Shown: one piece after another, positions 33,026 to 40,675 of the stretch
Position numbering within the stretch: position 1 is the stretch's first letter
How the letters are laid out: each line of letters starts with the position of its first letter
From: an uncultured Prevotellaceae bacterium
Lineage (GTDB): Bacteria; Bacteroidota; Bacteroidia; Bacteroidales; Bacteroidaceae
DNA length: 40,675 bases
Direction of reading: 5' to 3'
Assembly (NCBI GenBank): GCA_946625675.1
Contig: CAMOTI010000114.1
Coordinates: forward strand, 1-40,675
Translations under genes and position numbers: made by a program
Notes under the pieces: model-generated
What the model was told of the DNA's origin: nothing
Database searches by the model: none
The model's input: the letters and a program-made list of their open reading frames with translations, nothing else

Positions 33026-33238
33026 ATGGCAAAAATCTATGTAAACGGAGAGCAGCGGGAAGTCGTATTGCCGCTGACAGTGACTGAATTGATTGAGTTT
33101 CTGCATGTTGAAAACCCTGAGATGGTGTCCGTGCAGGTGAACGAGGAATTTGCGGAGCGTGACGACTGGAACAGTATCAGGCTCAAAGAGAACGACAGCG
33201 TGGATTTCCTTTATTTTATGGGAGGAGGTGCGCGATGA
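33026..33238 (+). CDS. ThiS/MoaD-like sulfur carrier protein with C-terminal extension
   Basis: A 70-residue beta-grasp protein. The pattern MAKIYVNGEQ, the middle helix and VQVNEEF match ThiS-type sulfur carriers, whose C-terminal Gly-Gly is adenylated and then turned into a thiocarboxylate. Here the tail reads FMGGGAR, so two residues follow the glycines and would block activation until removed. A JAMM peptidase encoded two genes later could do that, as reported for QbsE/QbsD. I chose ATG 33026; longer starts lie upstream of the promoter. The stop overlaps the next start (ATGA). Confidence 0.85.
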   Translation: MAKIYVNGEQREVVLPLTVTELIEFLHVENPEMVSVQVNEEFAERDDWNSIRLKENDSVDFLYFMGGGAR

Positions 33239-34041
33239 TTGACTTCACCGAAGAACAGATACAACGCTATTCACGCCATATCCTCCTGCAGGACGTGGGA
33301 GTGGAAGGCCAGGAGAAGATACTGAATGCCAAAGTTCTCATCGTCGGCGCGGGAGGCCTTGGCGCACCTGTAGGACTCTACCTGGCTGCTGCCGGAGTCG
33401 GACGCATCGGCATCGTCGACGCCGACGTGGTGGACCTCAGCAACCTGCAGCGACAGGTTATCCACTTCACCAAGGATGTGGGCGTGCCGAAGGTGGAGAG
33501 CGCCAAGGAGAAGATGCTCGCCATCAATCCCGACGTGACGGTCGACACCTATCATGAGTTTCTCGACTCCTCAAACGCCCTCGACATCATCAAAGAATAC
33601 GACTTCGTGGTGGACGGTACGGACAATTTCCCCGTGAAATTCCTGATCAACGATGCCTGCGTGATGGCCGGAAAGCCCTTCTCGCATGGTGGAATCCTAC
33701 GGTTCAATGGTCAGACGTTCACCCATCTGCCCGGCACCGCCTGCTACCGCTGTATGTTCAAGGAACCGCCGCCTCCAGGCGCTGTGCCCACCTGCTCGCA
33801 GGCTGGGGTGCTCGGCGCCATCGCCGGCATGCTCGGCACCATCCAGGCGGCGGAGACACTCAAGTATTTCACAGGAGTAGGAGAGCTGCTGACCAACCGT
33901 CTTCTCACCTTCGACGCCAAGACCATGCAGTTCCGCACTGTGCCGGTAAGACATCGCGACTCCTGCGCCATCTGCGGGACGAACCCTACCATCGACCACC
34001 TCATTGACTACGAGCAGGCTGCTTGTGACCTCAAACACTAA
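33235..34041 (+). CDS. E1-like adenylyltransferase (MoeB/ThiF/HesA family)
   Basis: A 268-residue enzyme that activates the C-terminal Gly of a ubiquitin-like sulfur carrier with ATP. GAGGLGAP (38-45) is the nucleotide-binding loop, DADVVDLSNLQRQ follows, structural zinc sits on Cys170, Cys173, Cys244 and Cys247, and the conserved Cys187 lies in PTCSQAG. It has no rhodanese domain. It overlaps the carrier gene by 4 nt, and the carrier's Gly codons (GGAGGAGGT) double as a strong ribosome binding site, so equal synthesis of the two is likely. Confidence 0.92.
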   Translation: MIDFTEEQIQRYSRHILLQDVGVEGQEKILNAKVLIVGAGGLGAPVGLYLAAAGVGRIGIVDADVVDLSNLQRQVIHFTKDVGVPKVESAKEKMLAINPDVTVDTYHEFLDSSNALDIIKEYDFVVDGTDNFPVKFLINDACVMAGKPFSHGGILRFNGQTFTHLPGTACYRCMFKEPPPPGAVPTCSQAGVLGAIAGMLGTIQAAETLKYFTGVGELLTNRLLTFDAKTMQFRTVPVRHRDSCAICGTNPTIDHLIDYEQAACDLKH

Positions 34042-34053
34042 AACAAGGAGACT

Positions 34054-34443
34054 ATGACCATCAAAAAGAACGTGATAGACCAACTCATCGCACAGGCCCG
34101 TGCAGAGCTGCCCAACGAGTCGTGCGGCTACCTGCTCGGCAGGGACGATACCGTCACGGAGAACTACCCCATGGAGAATGTGGACCATTCACCCGAACAT
34201 TTCTCATTCGACCCCAGACAGCAGTTCCAGGCCATGCGCTATGCAAGGCAGAACGGGCTGAGAATACTGGCCAACTGGCATTCCCATCCCGAATCGCCAT
34301 CAAGACCCTCGCAGGAAGACCTACGGCTCGCCAACGACCCATCAATCAGATATGCCATCCTCTCGCTACTCGACGGCCAGCCACGGCTCAACTCCTTCGC
34401 CATCAGACAGGGAGCGGCCGTCAACAAGGAGGAACATCTCTGA
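34054..34443 (+). CDS. JAMM/MPN+ metallopeptidase (Mec/QbsD-like)
   Basis: A 129-residue protein with a complete JAMM motif: Glu22 (NESCGYLLG), His76-x-His78 (NWHSHPESPSRPS), Ser86 and Asp89. In Mycobacterium the relative Mec releases cysteine from the carrier CysO, and in Pseudomonas QbsD trims QbsE to expose Gly-Gly. Either role suits the neighbouring carrier, whose tail is GGGAR. It starts 12 nt after the E1 gene with an AGGAG site. The cluster has no cysM-like gene in the window. Confidence 0.9.
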   Translation: MTIKKNVIDQLIAQARAELPNESCGYLLGRDDTVTENYPMENVDHSPEHFSFDPRQQFQAMRYARQNGLRILANWHSHPESPSRPSQEDLRLANDPSIRYAILSLLDGQPRLNSFAIRQGAAVNKEEHL

Positions 34444-34532
34444 CCATGAATATCGTGCTTGACGTTGTTGAGGCGATTGTTTTCCATCCATTTATGATTC
34501 TATGTGCCATGTTGTGCGTCAAGCATGAAGAA

Positions 34533-34568
34533 GGGAGGGACCCTGCTGGGTGGTCCCTCCCATTTGTT
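34533..34568 (+). terminator. Terminator after the sulfur-carrier operon
   Basis: A 10-bp perfect stem (GGGAGGGACC, 34533-34542, with GGTCCCTCCC, 34552-34561), then ATTTGTTT. A second weaker hairpin follows at 34566-34588. An inverted repeat TGCTTGACG (34456-34464) / CGTCAAGCA (34517-34525) lies before it. Confidence 0.85.
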
Positions 34569-34595
34569 TGGTATGCGGAATGCCAAACCAAGGCG

Positions 34596-34627
34596 ATTGC
34601 CCCATCCAATTATTCGCCGTAACTTTG
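34596..34627 (+). promoter_or_regulatory. Promoter ATTG-N20-TAACTTTG for the Cys-leader/uptake operon
   Basis: ATTG 34596-34599 and TAACTTTG 34620-34627, 20 bp apart. The transcript would start near 34633, leaving a leader of about 280 nt before the first structural gene. A 6-bp hairpin (GAGCTT-CCCG-AAGCTC) lies in the leader around 34702-34717; no riboswitch pattern that I know is visible. Confidence 0.8.
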
Positions 34628-34766
34628 CACTCGAAATCAAAACAATATATCTTATATGAAATTTACATAATAAATATATAATAACAATCGAACGCAGAGT
34701 GAGCTTCCCGAAGCTCTCACAGTCGTCCATTTTTATTCCCAAATTTTACTTCAAATTATACTCCCA

Positions 34767-34961
34767 ATGAAAATAATGATCAACTTTTTCCGAATGTGTA
34801 TGCAGCTCTGTTGCTGTTGTTGCTGTTGTTGTAACGGCATACGTGAGAATATCAAGTCCCGAGTGTGGAACCTTCAAATAGAATTGTATAAATATAAAAA
34901 ACGAAAAAAACATGAAAAAATCAGTATTTACCATTGCATTGCTCTTCAGCCTGCTGTATAG
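34767..34961 (+). CDS. Poly-cysteine leader ORF (64 codons)
   Basis: The frame encodes MKIMINFFRMCMQL, then eight consecutive Cys codons (34809-34832; six TGT, two TGC), then Asn and a basic stretch. Another Cys (codon 11) is just before, and ATG codons at 34776, 34794 and 34800 are alternative starts. The frame ends at 34961, 50 nt inside the next gene, in another frame. Eight Cys codons in a row are far from chance, and Cys is a rare residue in these proteins. It is best read as a cysteine-sensing leader: ribosomes slow when Cys-tRNA is scarce. Similar poly-Cys leaders control cysteine genes in mycobacteria. Confidence 0.75.
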   Translation: MKIMINFFRMCMQLCCCCCCCCNGIRENIKSRVWNLQIELYKYKKRKKHEKISIYHCIALQPAV

Positions 34962-35766
34962 CATCACATCGGAAGCACAAAACCAGACTGTAACCCTCCG
35001 CGTACCGAATTTTGTACGCCCGTTGGTAGAGAAGTGGGTTGCTGAATATAGAAAGACCAACGAAAACATCGATTTCCAGTTTGTTTCAGGGAAATCACAG
35101 GATAACAAAAACACCATCGCATTTACTGCAAGTCAGAATGAAGGCGTCAGCTTCGCCCGGTTTGCCATACTGCCCGTCACCACCCGGCAGTCGGAGGCAG
35201 AGAAGATTATCTCCAGCCACAAACTGAACACCCGGCGGCTCAGAAACCTCTTCTTCCTGGATGAGGAGTTGGAAGAGGAAGAGGAACTGAGCAAGGCAGA
35301 ACGCAAAATCCATGTCTATGTGGCCAGCAACCAGCTCTCAGCCTCTAAGCCTTTCGCAGAATATCTGGGAGAACCGGCAGCCGCCTTCAAGGGAAAGAAA
35401 ATCTATGGCGACGACTCTTTCCTCAACAACGCCATCAGCCGCGACCCGCTCGGCATCACCGTCAACTCCCTCTCCAATATCTTCGACCTGGAAAACCGCA
35501 CCATCCATGAGGAACTGGCGCTTCTGCCGCTCGACATCGACAAACAGGGTAAGCAGATTCTCAGCCAGGGCAACCTCGACGACATCATCTCCCTGCTTGA
35601 GCAGCGACACTACAGCGAGATTCCTGTGGTGAAGGCCGGACTGGCTTTCGACCAGCAAAACTCGGTCCTGGCTGATTTTGTCAGGTGGGTACTACTGAAC
35701 GGCACGCAGTATGTCCATCAGTTCGGACTCCTGCAACTTCAGCAAAACGAACTTGTCAGCAAATAA
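34912..35766 (+). CDS. Secreted PstS-like substrate-binding protein
   Basis: A 284-residue protein with a signal peptide (about 1-22). The mature part resembles periplasmic binding proteins of the PstS-like type II fold (VTLRVPNFVRPLVEKWVAEY at the start; SRDPLGITVNSLSNIFD and LALLPLDIDKQGKQ later). It has no lipobox and no ABC transporter genes next to it; instead a SusC/SusD pair follows. It likely binds the transported molecule or carries a related function in the periplasm (inference). Its start is overlapped by the poly-Cys leader frame, which should couple their translation. Confidence 0.75.
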   Translation: MKKSVFTIALLFSLLYSITSEAQNQTVTLRVPNFVRPLVEKWVAEYRKTNENIDFQFVSGKSQDNKNTIAFTASQNEGVSFARFAILPVTTRQSEAEKIISSHKLNTRRLRNLFFLDEELEEEEELSKAERKIHVYVASNQLSASKPFAEYLGEPAAAFKGKKIYGDDSFLNNAISRDPLGITVNSLSNIFDLENRTIHEELALLPLDIDKQGKQILSQGNLDDIISLLEQRHYSEIPVVKAGLAFDQQNSVLADFVRWVLLNGTQYVHQFGLLQLQQNELVSK

Positions 35767-35809
35767 GCCATTGCCATTTTTTATCACTTTTTTTTGTTTT
35801 TAGGTTGAA

Positions 35810-35837
35810 AGGAACGGGGGATGGGTTCCCCGTTCCT
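35810..35837 (+). other. Hairpin between the binding-protein and SusC genes
   Basis: A 10-bp perfect stem (AGGAACGGGG with CCCCGTTCCT) and 8-nt loop, just after a T-rich tract. There is no T-tract downstream, so it is not a normal terminator. It may stabilise the 5' part of the mRNA or set the ratio of the two proteins. Confidence 0.6.
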
Positions 35838-35853
35838 ATAAAGAAAATTATCT

Positions 35854-38800
35854 ATGGAAAAAAGATTGTTTATACTGTTTCTTACACTTTCCTCTGCCTT
35901 CAGCACATGGGCGCAGACCGTCATCACCGGAACCGTCACCGACGGCAGGACCGGAGAGCCCCTCATCGGTGCCACCATCGTGCCGAAGTCAAGCAAGGAG
36001 AAGGGAGCACTCACTGATATCGACGGCCATTTTACGTTGACGACCAACGTGCAGCTGCCGCTCACGCTCGACGTGAAGTATGTGGGCTACCGCCCACAGG
36101 AGCTGGATATTTACGACGTTTCTGAGCCAGTGGAAGTAGAACTGCTCGAGAACCTGAACAAACTGAGTGAGATCGTGGTTGTGGGATACGGCACGCAGAA
36201 ACGGACGCAGCTCACCGGCAGCGTCGCCACGGTCAAGGCTGATGTCTTTGCCAACTCACAGGCACCTACGCTCGACCAGGCACTCAGCGGACAGGTGGCG
36301 GGACTCAATGTCACGGCGGCAAGTGGTCAGCCGGGAGCAGACAGCCAGATCCGCATAAGGGGCGGCAACTCCGTCAACGCCAGCAACGAGCCCTTGTATG
36401 TGATTGACGGATTCATCTACTTCAAAGACGCGGCCAACAACTCCACCGGGCTGGGAGGAATCGACGGCAGCCTGAACCCTCTCTCCATCATCAACCCCAA
36501 CGACATCGAGAGCGTGGAAGTGCTCAAGGACGTGTCTGCCACGGCCATCTACGGTTCGAGAGGTGCAAACGGAGTGATCATCATCACCACCCGGCAGGGA
36601 AAGGCAGGCGACAAGAAGGCGCATGTCAACTACAACTACAGCATCGGATTCAGCAACGCGGCAAAGCACCTCAACCTGCTCAACGCCACCGAGTGGGCAC
36701 AGTTCCAAAAAGACTACTGGAGCAATAAAGGCGGTTATTCCGATGAACAGATCGCAGCCCTGGGAAAGGGAACCGACTGGCAGGACGAGGTGTTGCGGAC
36801 AGCCACGCAGCAGACCCATGAGCTGAGTGTCACCGGCTCCACGGACAAGAGCCGCTACGCTTTCTCCGCCAACTACACAGACCAGGACGGAATCATCCTC
36901 AACTCCGGTTTCCAGCGTTATAACTTCCATACGAACGTGGAGTGGGACCTGCTCAAAAACCTGAAGTTCGGCATCAACGCCACCTACGGACGGTCCAGAC
37001 AGACCGGGCTCACCACCACGGAGGAGCAGGTGTTCAATTCCTCACCCTTCTCTGCAGGCATCACCAACAGCTTCGTCTATGCGCTGCTCATGCCGCCGGT
37101 CATCAGCGTCTACAATGAGGACGGATCCTATAATTTCACAAATCCTTACGAGTATGCCTATTTCGCTATCGGAGACCATGCAGCCAACCCGGTCTATGAC
37201 CTCAAGGAGAGTGTGGCGGAGAATACCAACAACTACCTGCTTACCAACATCTGGGCCAGCTACAGGATAGGAGACCTGAAACTGAAGGCTGCGGTGGGGC
37301 TTAACAGCGAGAAACTCACGCAGAACTATTTCTCCGGAGCCTATACCTCCCTGGGACTCGCCACAGAAGGCATCGGAGGCACCGGCAACCGGCAGACCGA
37401 CATCTGGCAACAGGAATATACGGCTTCCTATACCAAGGACATCAGCGACAAGCATTTCATCGACGCACTCATCGGCTACACACGGCAGACCAGCATGTCA
37501 ACCTACAGCTCCATCCGGACCAACCACTTCACGAACGAGGCGCTCAAACAGTACAACCTGGGCGACGGATCCGGTATCTACACTCCGCAGACCGGTATCG
37601 CAGAGTCGTCGCTCAACTCCATCATCGCACGTGTAAACTACACGCTCCTCGACCGCTATAACGCGACGGCCACCTTCCGCGCCGACAACTCCAGCAGGTT
37701 CTCAAAGGACAACAGGTGGGGATTCTTCCCGTCCGTCGGACTTTCCTGGAACATCGACAAAGAGCCGTTCTGGACCACAGGACTCCAAAAGATCGACTAT
37801 CTGAAACTGAGACTTTCCGCCGGACTGGTGGGAAACCAGGAGATATCCGATTATGCCTTTGCCACGAGTTATGCCACCGGCTCTTACGGAGGCTCCAGCA
37901 GCTATGCGAAGCAGAACACGGCGAACAACGACCTGAAATGGGAAACTACCGCGTCCTATAACATCGGATTTGACCTCGGGCTGTTCAAGACACGTGTCAA
38001 TATCGTGTTCGATGCCTATTACAAGAAGACCAACGACCTGCTGCTTATCGTCCCGATGGGATTCGCTTCGGGAGTGACCAACCAGCTGCAGAACGTGGGA
38101 AACGTGGTGAACAAAGGTGTGGAGCTGTCTGTCAACGCGGCGCTCGTCAACCGCAAGCGGTTTCAGTGGAACGTGTCGGCCAACTTGGCCTACAACCGTA
38201 ACGAGATTACGGACATGGGGGCTACCGACGACGTGATCCAGGGCTCCGACAAGCAGCAGATCCTGAGGAAAGGTGAGCCGCTCGGTGCTTTCTACGGGCT
38301 CCGTTTCAACGGAATCGTGCAGAACGGAGAGGACATCAGCCTCCTACCGACGGTCAACGGACAGACACCACGGCCTGGCGACCTGAAATACACGGACACC
38401 GACGGCAACGGAAGGATTGACGGAAACGACCGGGTGGTGCTCGGCAGCATACAGCCTGACATCATCTACGGGTTTGCATCGCAGGTGGTCTACAGGCAAT
38501 GGGACTTCTCGGTTGCTTTCGCAGGAAGCCATGGCGCCAAACTTTATAATGCTCTACAGCGCCGGCTTGAGCTGACGGGAGACTCTTACAATGTGCTGGA
38601 GACCGTCAAGAAGTCGTGGACTCCCGAAAACGGCGGAAACACACTCCCGCTCGCCTCGCTCGCCAGACCCTTCTCCTATATCGACAGCAGATACGTGCAG
38701 AGTGCCTCTTTCCTCAAACTGAGAAACGTCACCGTGGGCTACAGACTCAGGCTGCCTAAGACCTTTCCGCTCGGCGTCAGACTCTATGCCACGGCCACCA

Positions 38801-38916
38801 ACCTCTTCACCATCACACCCTACAAGGGATATGACCCTGAGGTGAGTGGCGGGACCGACAGCGGAGCATATCCATCGTCCAGAACCTTCACCTTCGGCGT
38901 GAACCTCTCGCTTTAA
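35854..38916 (+). CDS. SusC/RagA-family TonB-dependent outer-membrane transporter
   Basis: A 1020-residue transporter with a signal peptide (about 1-20). An N-terminal carboxypeptidase-regulatory-like domain (about 22-95) is followed by the conserved EIVVVGYGTQKR segment with the TonB-interacting region, a plug domain (LDQALSGQVAGLNVTAASGQ, RIRGGNSVNASNEPLYVIDG, SVEVLKDVSATAIYGSRGANG) and a beta-barrel to the C-terminus (FGVNLSL). It takes up a large or bound nutrient using the proton motive force with SusD. The substrate is unknown. The Cys leader points to a sulfur source or cysteine-containing peptide (inference). Confidence 0.93.
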   Translation: MEKRLFILFLTLSSAFSTWAQTVITGTVTDGRTGEPLIGATIVPKSSKEKGALTDIDGHFTLTTNVQLPLTLDVKYVGYRPQELDIYDVSEPVEVELLENLNKLSEIVVVGYGTQKRTQLTGSVATVKADVFANSQAPTLDQALSGQVAGLNVTAASGQPGADSQIRIRGGNSVNASNEPLYVIDGFIYFKDAANNSTGLGGIDGSLNPLSIINPNDIESVEVLKDVSATAIYGSRGANGVIIITTRQGKAGDKKAHVNYNYSIGFSNAAKHLNLLNATEWAQFQKDYWSNKGGYSDEQIAALGKGTDWQDEVLRTATQQTHELSVTGSTDKSRYAFSANYTDQDGIILNSGFQRYNFHTNVEWDLLKNLKFGINATYGRSRQTGLTTTEEQVFNSSPFSAGITNSFVYALLMPPVISVYNEDGSYNFTNPYEYAYFAIGDHAANPVYDLKESVAENTNNYLLTNIWASYRIGDLKLKAAVGLNSEKLTQNYFSGAYTSLGLATEGIGGTGNRQTDIWQQEYTASYTKDISDKHFIDALIGYTRQTSMSTYSSIRTNHFTNEALKQYNLGDGSGIYTPQTGIAESSLNSIIARVNYTLLDRYNATATFRADNSSRFSKDNRWGFFPSVGLSWNIDKEPFWTTGLQKIDYLKLRLSAGLVGNQEISDYAFATSYATGSYGGSSSYAKQNTANNDLKWETTASYNIGFDLGLFKTRVNIVFDAYYKKTNDLLLIVPMGFASGVTNQLQNVGNVVNKGVELSVNAALVNRKRFQWNVSANLAYNRNEITDMGATDDVIQGSDKQQILRKGEPLGAFYGLRFNGIVQNGEDISLLPTVNGQTPRPGDLKYTDTDGNGRIDGNDRVVLGSIQPDIIYGFASQVVYRQWDFSVAFAGSHGAKLYNALQRRLELTGDSYNVLETVKKSWTPENGGNTLPLASLARPFSYIDSRYVQSASFLKLRNVTVGYRLRLPKTFPLGVRLYATATNLFTITPYKGYDPEVSGGTDSGAYPSSRTFTFGVNLSL

Positions 38917-38997
38917 TTGTATAACGATTCTTTGCAAATTGTTTTTAGAGATTGTGATATTATAATTCAAAGTATTAATTTAAAAAAGATTGAAAAA

Positions 38998-40659
38998 ATG
39001 AAAAAACAGAACTTTTTATGGACAGCCGCCATCGCGGCAACATTGCTGACTGGATTTGCATCTTGCTCTTCCGACAGTGACGATGATGACAACAACAATA
39101 CCAGTGGTAACCAGATTGACGAAACGAACGTGGTGAAAGACGACGCCAGCGCTCTGTCGCTCGTGAACGGCGTGTACAGCCATTGGCAGCCGCTCAGCTC
39201 TTCTTTCTCGTTCATCATCGAGTTGAACTCCAACAAGTTGATCTCCTTCGAAGGCGAGGAGAGCGAGGCCGGGCCGGTGAACAGCCGCTTTGAGCAGGAA
39301 CCTACCACATGGTACCAGGTGAAGATCTTCAACCACCTCCTTCTTGGCATTGCACAGGACAACGAGGCCATCACCACCATCACGAACTCTCTGAAAGCGG
39401 GAAAGGTGACGCAGGCCGGCTATAACGCAGCGGTAGGAAAGGCAAAATTCCTGCGCGGACTGGCTTACCTGAAGCTGGCGCAGCTCTGGGGTGAGGTGCC
39501 GGTGTTCACAGAGCAAGGCGGGTCTACCACTGAGCGTCAGGAACTCAACGTCGTGTTCAACCAGGTGGTCAGCGACCTCACAGATGCTGAATCCCTCCTG
39601 CTCGATTATGATGGCGACCCTCGTGTTCCGTCAAAGCAGGCGGCTCAGGCATTGCTTGCAAGAACCTATCTCGTATGGGGTGACAATCCGCTCACTCAGG
39701 CTGAGGTGGCGGCTATTGCCACATCGCAGACCGACCCTGCATTTACCAAGACCGACAGCCGCCTGGAGAAAGCAATTGAATATGCCGACAAGGTGATCAG
39801 AAGCGGACGTCTGGCACTCGACCCGGAATACAACAAACTCTACGGAAGAGACTATGAGAGCAACAAGCGCGGCACAAACGAACACCTCTTTACCATCGCT
39901 CACGACGGCGACAAGATTGACGCACAGGGCAACCACCAGACCCACTGCTCCTGGACCTTCCCCTTCCAGAACGGAGAGAACGGCAACGGATACACACAGA
40001 ACCACACCGAAGTGGCTGACGATGACCTCTATGACGACTGGAAGGCAGAGCAGCCGAACGACAAGCGACTGGCTGAGACTTACTTCATCGACATCGTAAA
40101 CCCAGAGACCGGACTCACACACCATTATTACTCACCAGTCTACACTCCCGTCAACGGTAAGGGCGTGGACCAGAGCTATGCCAACGCAGAGAACCTGGAA
40201 ATCACGAAGAACTCCGTGGACCGCATCGAAATCCGCTATGCGGAGGTTCTCCTCACCAAAGCAGAGGCTCTCGTGCAGCTGGGACGCAACACAGAGGCTG
40301 CTGAACCGTTCAACCAGCTTAGATCCCGTGCCGGAATCGCTACGGTCAGCGCACCAACCTTCGACGAAATCAAGCGTGAATGGGACTATGAGTTCACTTA
40401 CGAGCAGTTCTCCGTGCTTAACAGCTACAGATGGAAGAACCTTATCTCGTCCGTGAAGGAAGTGAAGAACTACAAACACTTCGCCGAAGACTGGGAAAGC
40501 AAGCAGACGTTCACATCAGACCAGAAGGCCTATTTCCAGAAAGTTCATAACCACCTCGTGGCTAAGTACAACAACGTGCGCGGAAAGCACTACCGCCAGC
40601 CTATACCAACAGGACTCTCTGGCGAAGCGCTCGGAATCGCACAGAACCCCGGCTATTGA
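38998..40659 (+). CDS. SusD/RagB-family surface lipoprotein
   Basis: A 553-residue outer-membrane lipoprotein. The lipobox ASC with Cys23 is followed by SSDSDDDDNNN, an acidic tail like the surface-export signal of Bacteroidota lipoproteins. The body has TPR-like helices (for example FLRGLAYLKLAQLWGEVPVF) and the family-typical RYAEVLLTKAEALVQLG near the C-terminus. It caps the SusC barrel and captures the nutrient. I chose ATG 38998 because the signal peptide starts there; an upstream ATG at 38917 adds 27 residues. It is 81 nt after the SusC gene; the operon may continue past the window. Confidence 0.93.
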   Translation: MKKQNFLWTAAIAATLLTGFASCSSDSDDDDNNNTSGNQIDETNVVKDDASALSLVNGVYSHWQPLSSSFSFIIELNSNKLISFEGEESEAGPVNSRFEQEPTTWYQVKIFNHLLLGIAQDNEAITTITNSLKAGKVTQAGYNAAVGKAKFLRGLAYLKLAQLWGEVPVFTEQGGSTTERQELNVVFNQVVSDLTDAESLLLDYDGDPRVPSKQAAQALLARTYLVWGDNPLTQAEVAAIATSQTDPAFTKTDSRLEKAIEYADKVIRSGRLALDPEYNKLYGRDYESNKRGTNEHLFTIAHDGDKIDAQGNHQTHCSWTFPFQNGENGNGYTQNHTEVADDDLYDDWKAEQPNDKRLAETYFIDIVNPETGLTHHYYSPVYTPVNGKGVDQSYANAENLEITKNSVDRIEIRYAEVLLTKAEALVQLGRNTEAAEPFNQLRSRAGIATVSAPTFDEIKREWDYEFTYEQFSVLNSYRWKNLISSVKEVKNYKHFAEDWESKQTFTSDQKAYFQKVHNHLVAKYNNVRGKHYRQPIPTGLSGEALGIAQNPGY

Positions 40660-40675
40660 TTGCCTAACCACATAA

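Noticed and set aside
33026-34443. Bil-type (ISG15-like) antiphage ubiquitin operon
   Set aside because: There is no E2-like protein and the small protein is a single ThiS-like domain; a sulfur carrier system fits better.
34446-34622. 58-codon frame after the JAMM gene, as a further small gene or leader
   Set aside because: It runs through the terminator stem at 34533-34561, ends just before the -7 element of the next promoter, has no start signal and no recognisable domain.
38917-38997. Upstream ATG for the SusD gene
   Set aside because: It adds 27 residues with no signal-peptide character before a normal lipoprotein signal that begins at 38998.

Overview
The window is a chromosomal segment of a Bacteroidales bacterium, most likely Prevotella-like. 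The evidence is a SusC/SusD pair, a BspA-type leucine-rich surface protein, DUF4251- and DUF5020-like proteins, lipoproteins with acidic residues just after the lipid-bearing Cys, and many promoters of the Bacteroidota form TTTG-N19..21-TAnnTTTG (usually TAACTTTG). Gene start signals are mostly not Shine-Dalgarno driven. No insertion sequence, CRISPR array, prophage or rRNA is visible.

Layout. 1-1130: tRNA-Leu (minus), a small secreted SH3/zinc-ribbon protein, and debris of decayed genes. 1126-3116: an outer-membrane barrel protein and a secreted C1B cysteine peptidase, both minus, with 9-bp minisatellites in both spacers. 3297-4667: two plus-strand genes of unknown function. About 4775-4853: a candidate small RNA. 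4925-5908: a LOG-like protein (minus). 6472-13487: a TetR regulator with a perfect 10-bp-arm palindrome over its own promoter, then TolC, adaptor and RND pump genes and a PII-like protein. 13710-15651: a DUF4251 lipoprotein and a secreted histidine phosphatase (minus). 15944-17899: GDP-L-fucose synthase and KDO-8-phosphate synthase. 17971-18822: an M50 protease (minus). 19001-21463: a BspA-like protein ending in a dockerin-like module. 21755-26437: SbcC and SbcD (minus). 26702-32655: a probable fucose-use cluster with an aldo/keto reductase, an amidohydrolase (lactonase-like), a zinc alcohol dehydrogenase, an SGNH esterase and a GH29 alpha-L-fucosidase.

33026-40659 is the most interesting part. 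A ThiS-like sulfur carrier protein, an E1-like adenylyltransferase and a JAMM peptidase form one compact operon (33026-34443). After a terminator and a new promoter comes a leader ORF containing eight consecutive Cys codons. It overlaps, out of frame, the start of an operon encoding a periplasmic-binding-like protein, a SusC-type TonB-dependent transporter and a SusD-type lipoprotein. This looks like a cysteine-sensing leader controlling an outer-membrane uptake system, next to a carrier-protein sulfur pathway of the CysO/Mec or QbsE/QbsD kind.

The intergenic DNA is also unusual. Many spacers carry 7-bp tandem repeats, often ending at the next start codon. There are 9-bp arrays, a 30-bp dispersed palindrome in three copies (two of which supply a gene's stop codon), a 72-bp inverted dispersed repeat pair, and an 85-bp tandem duplication.
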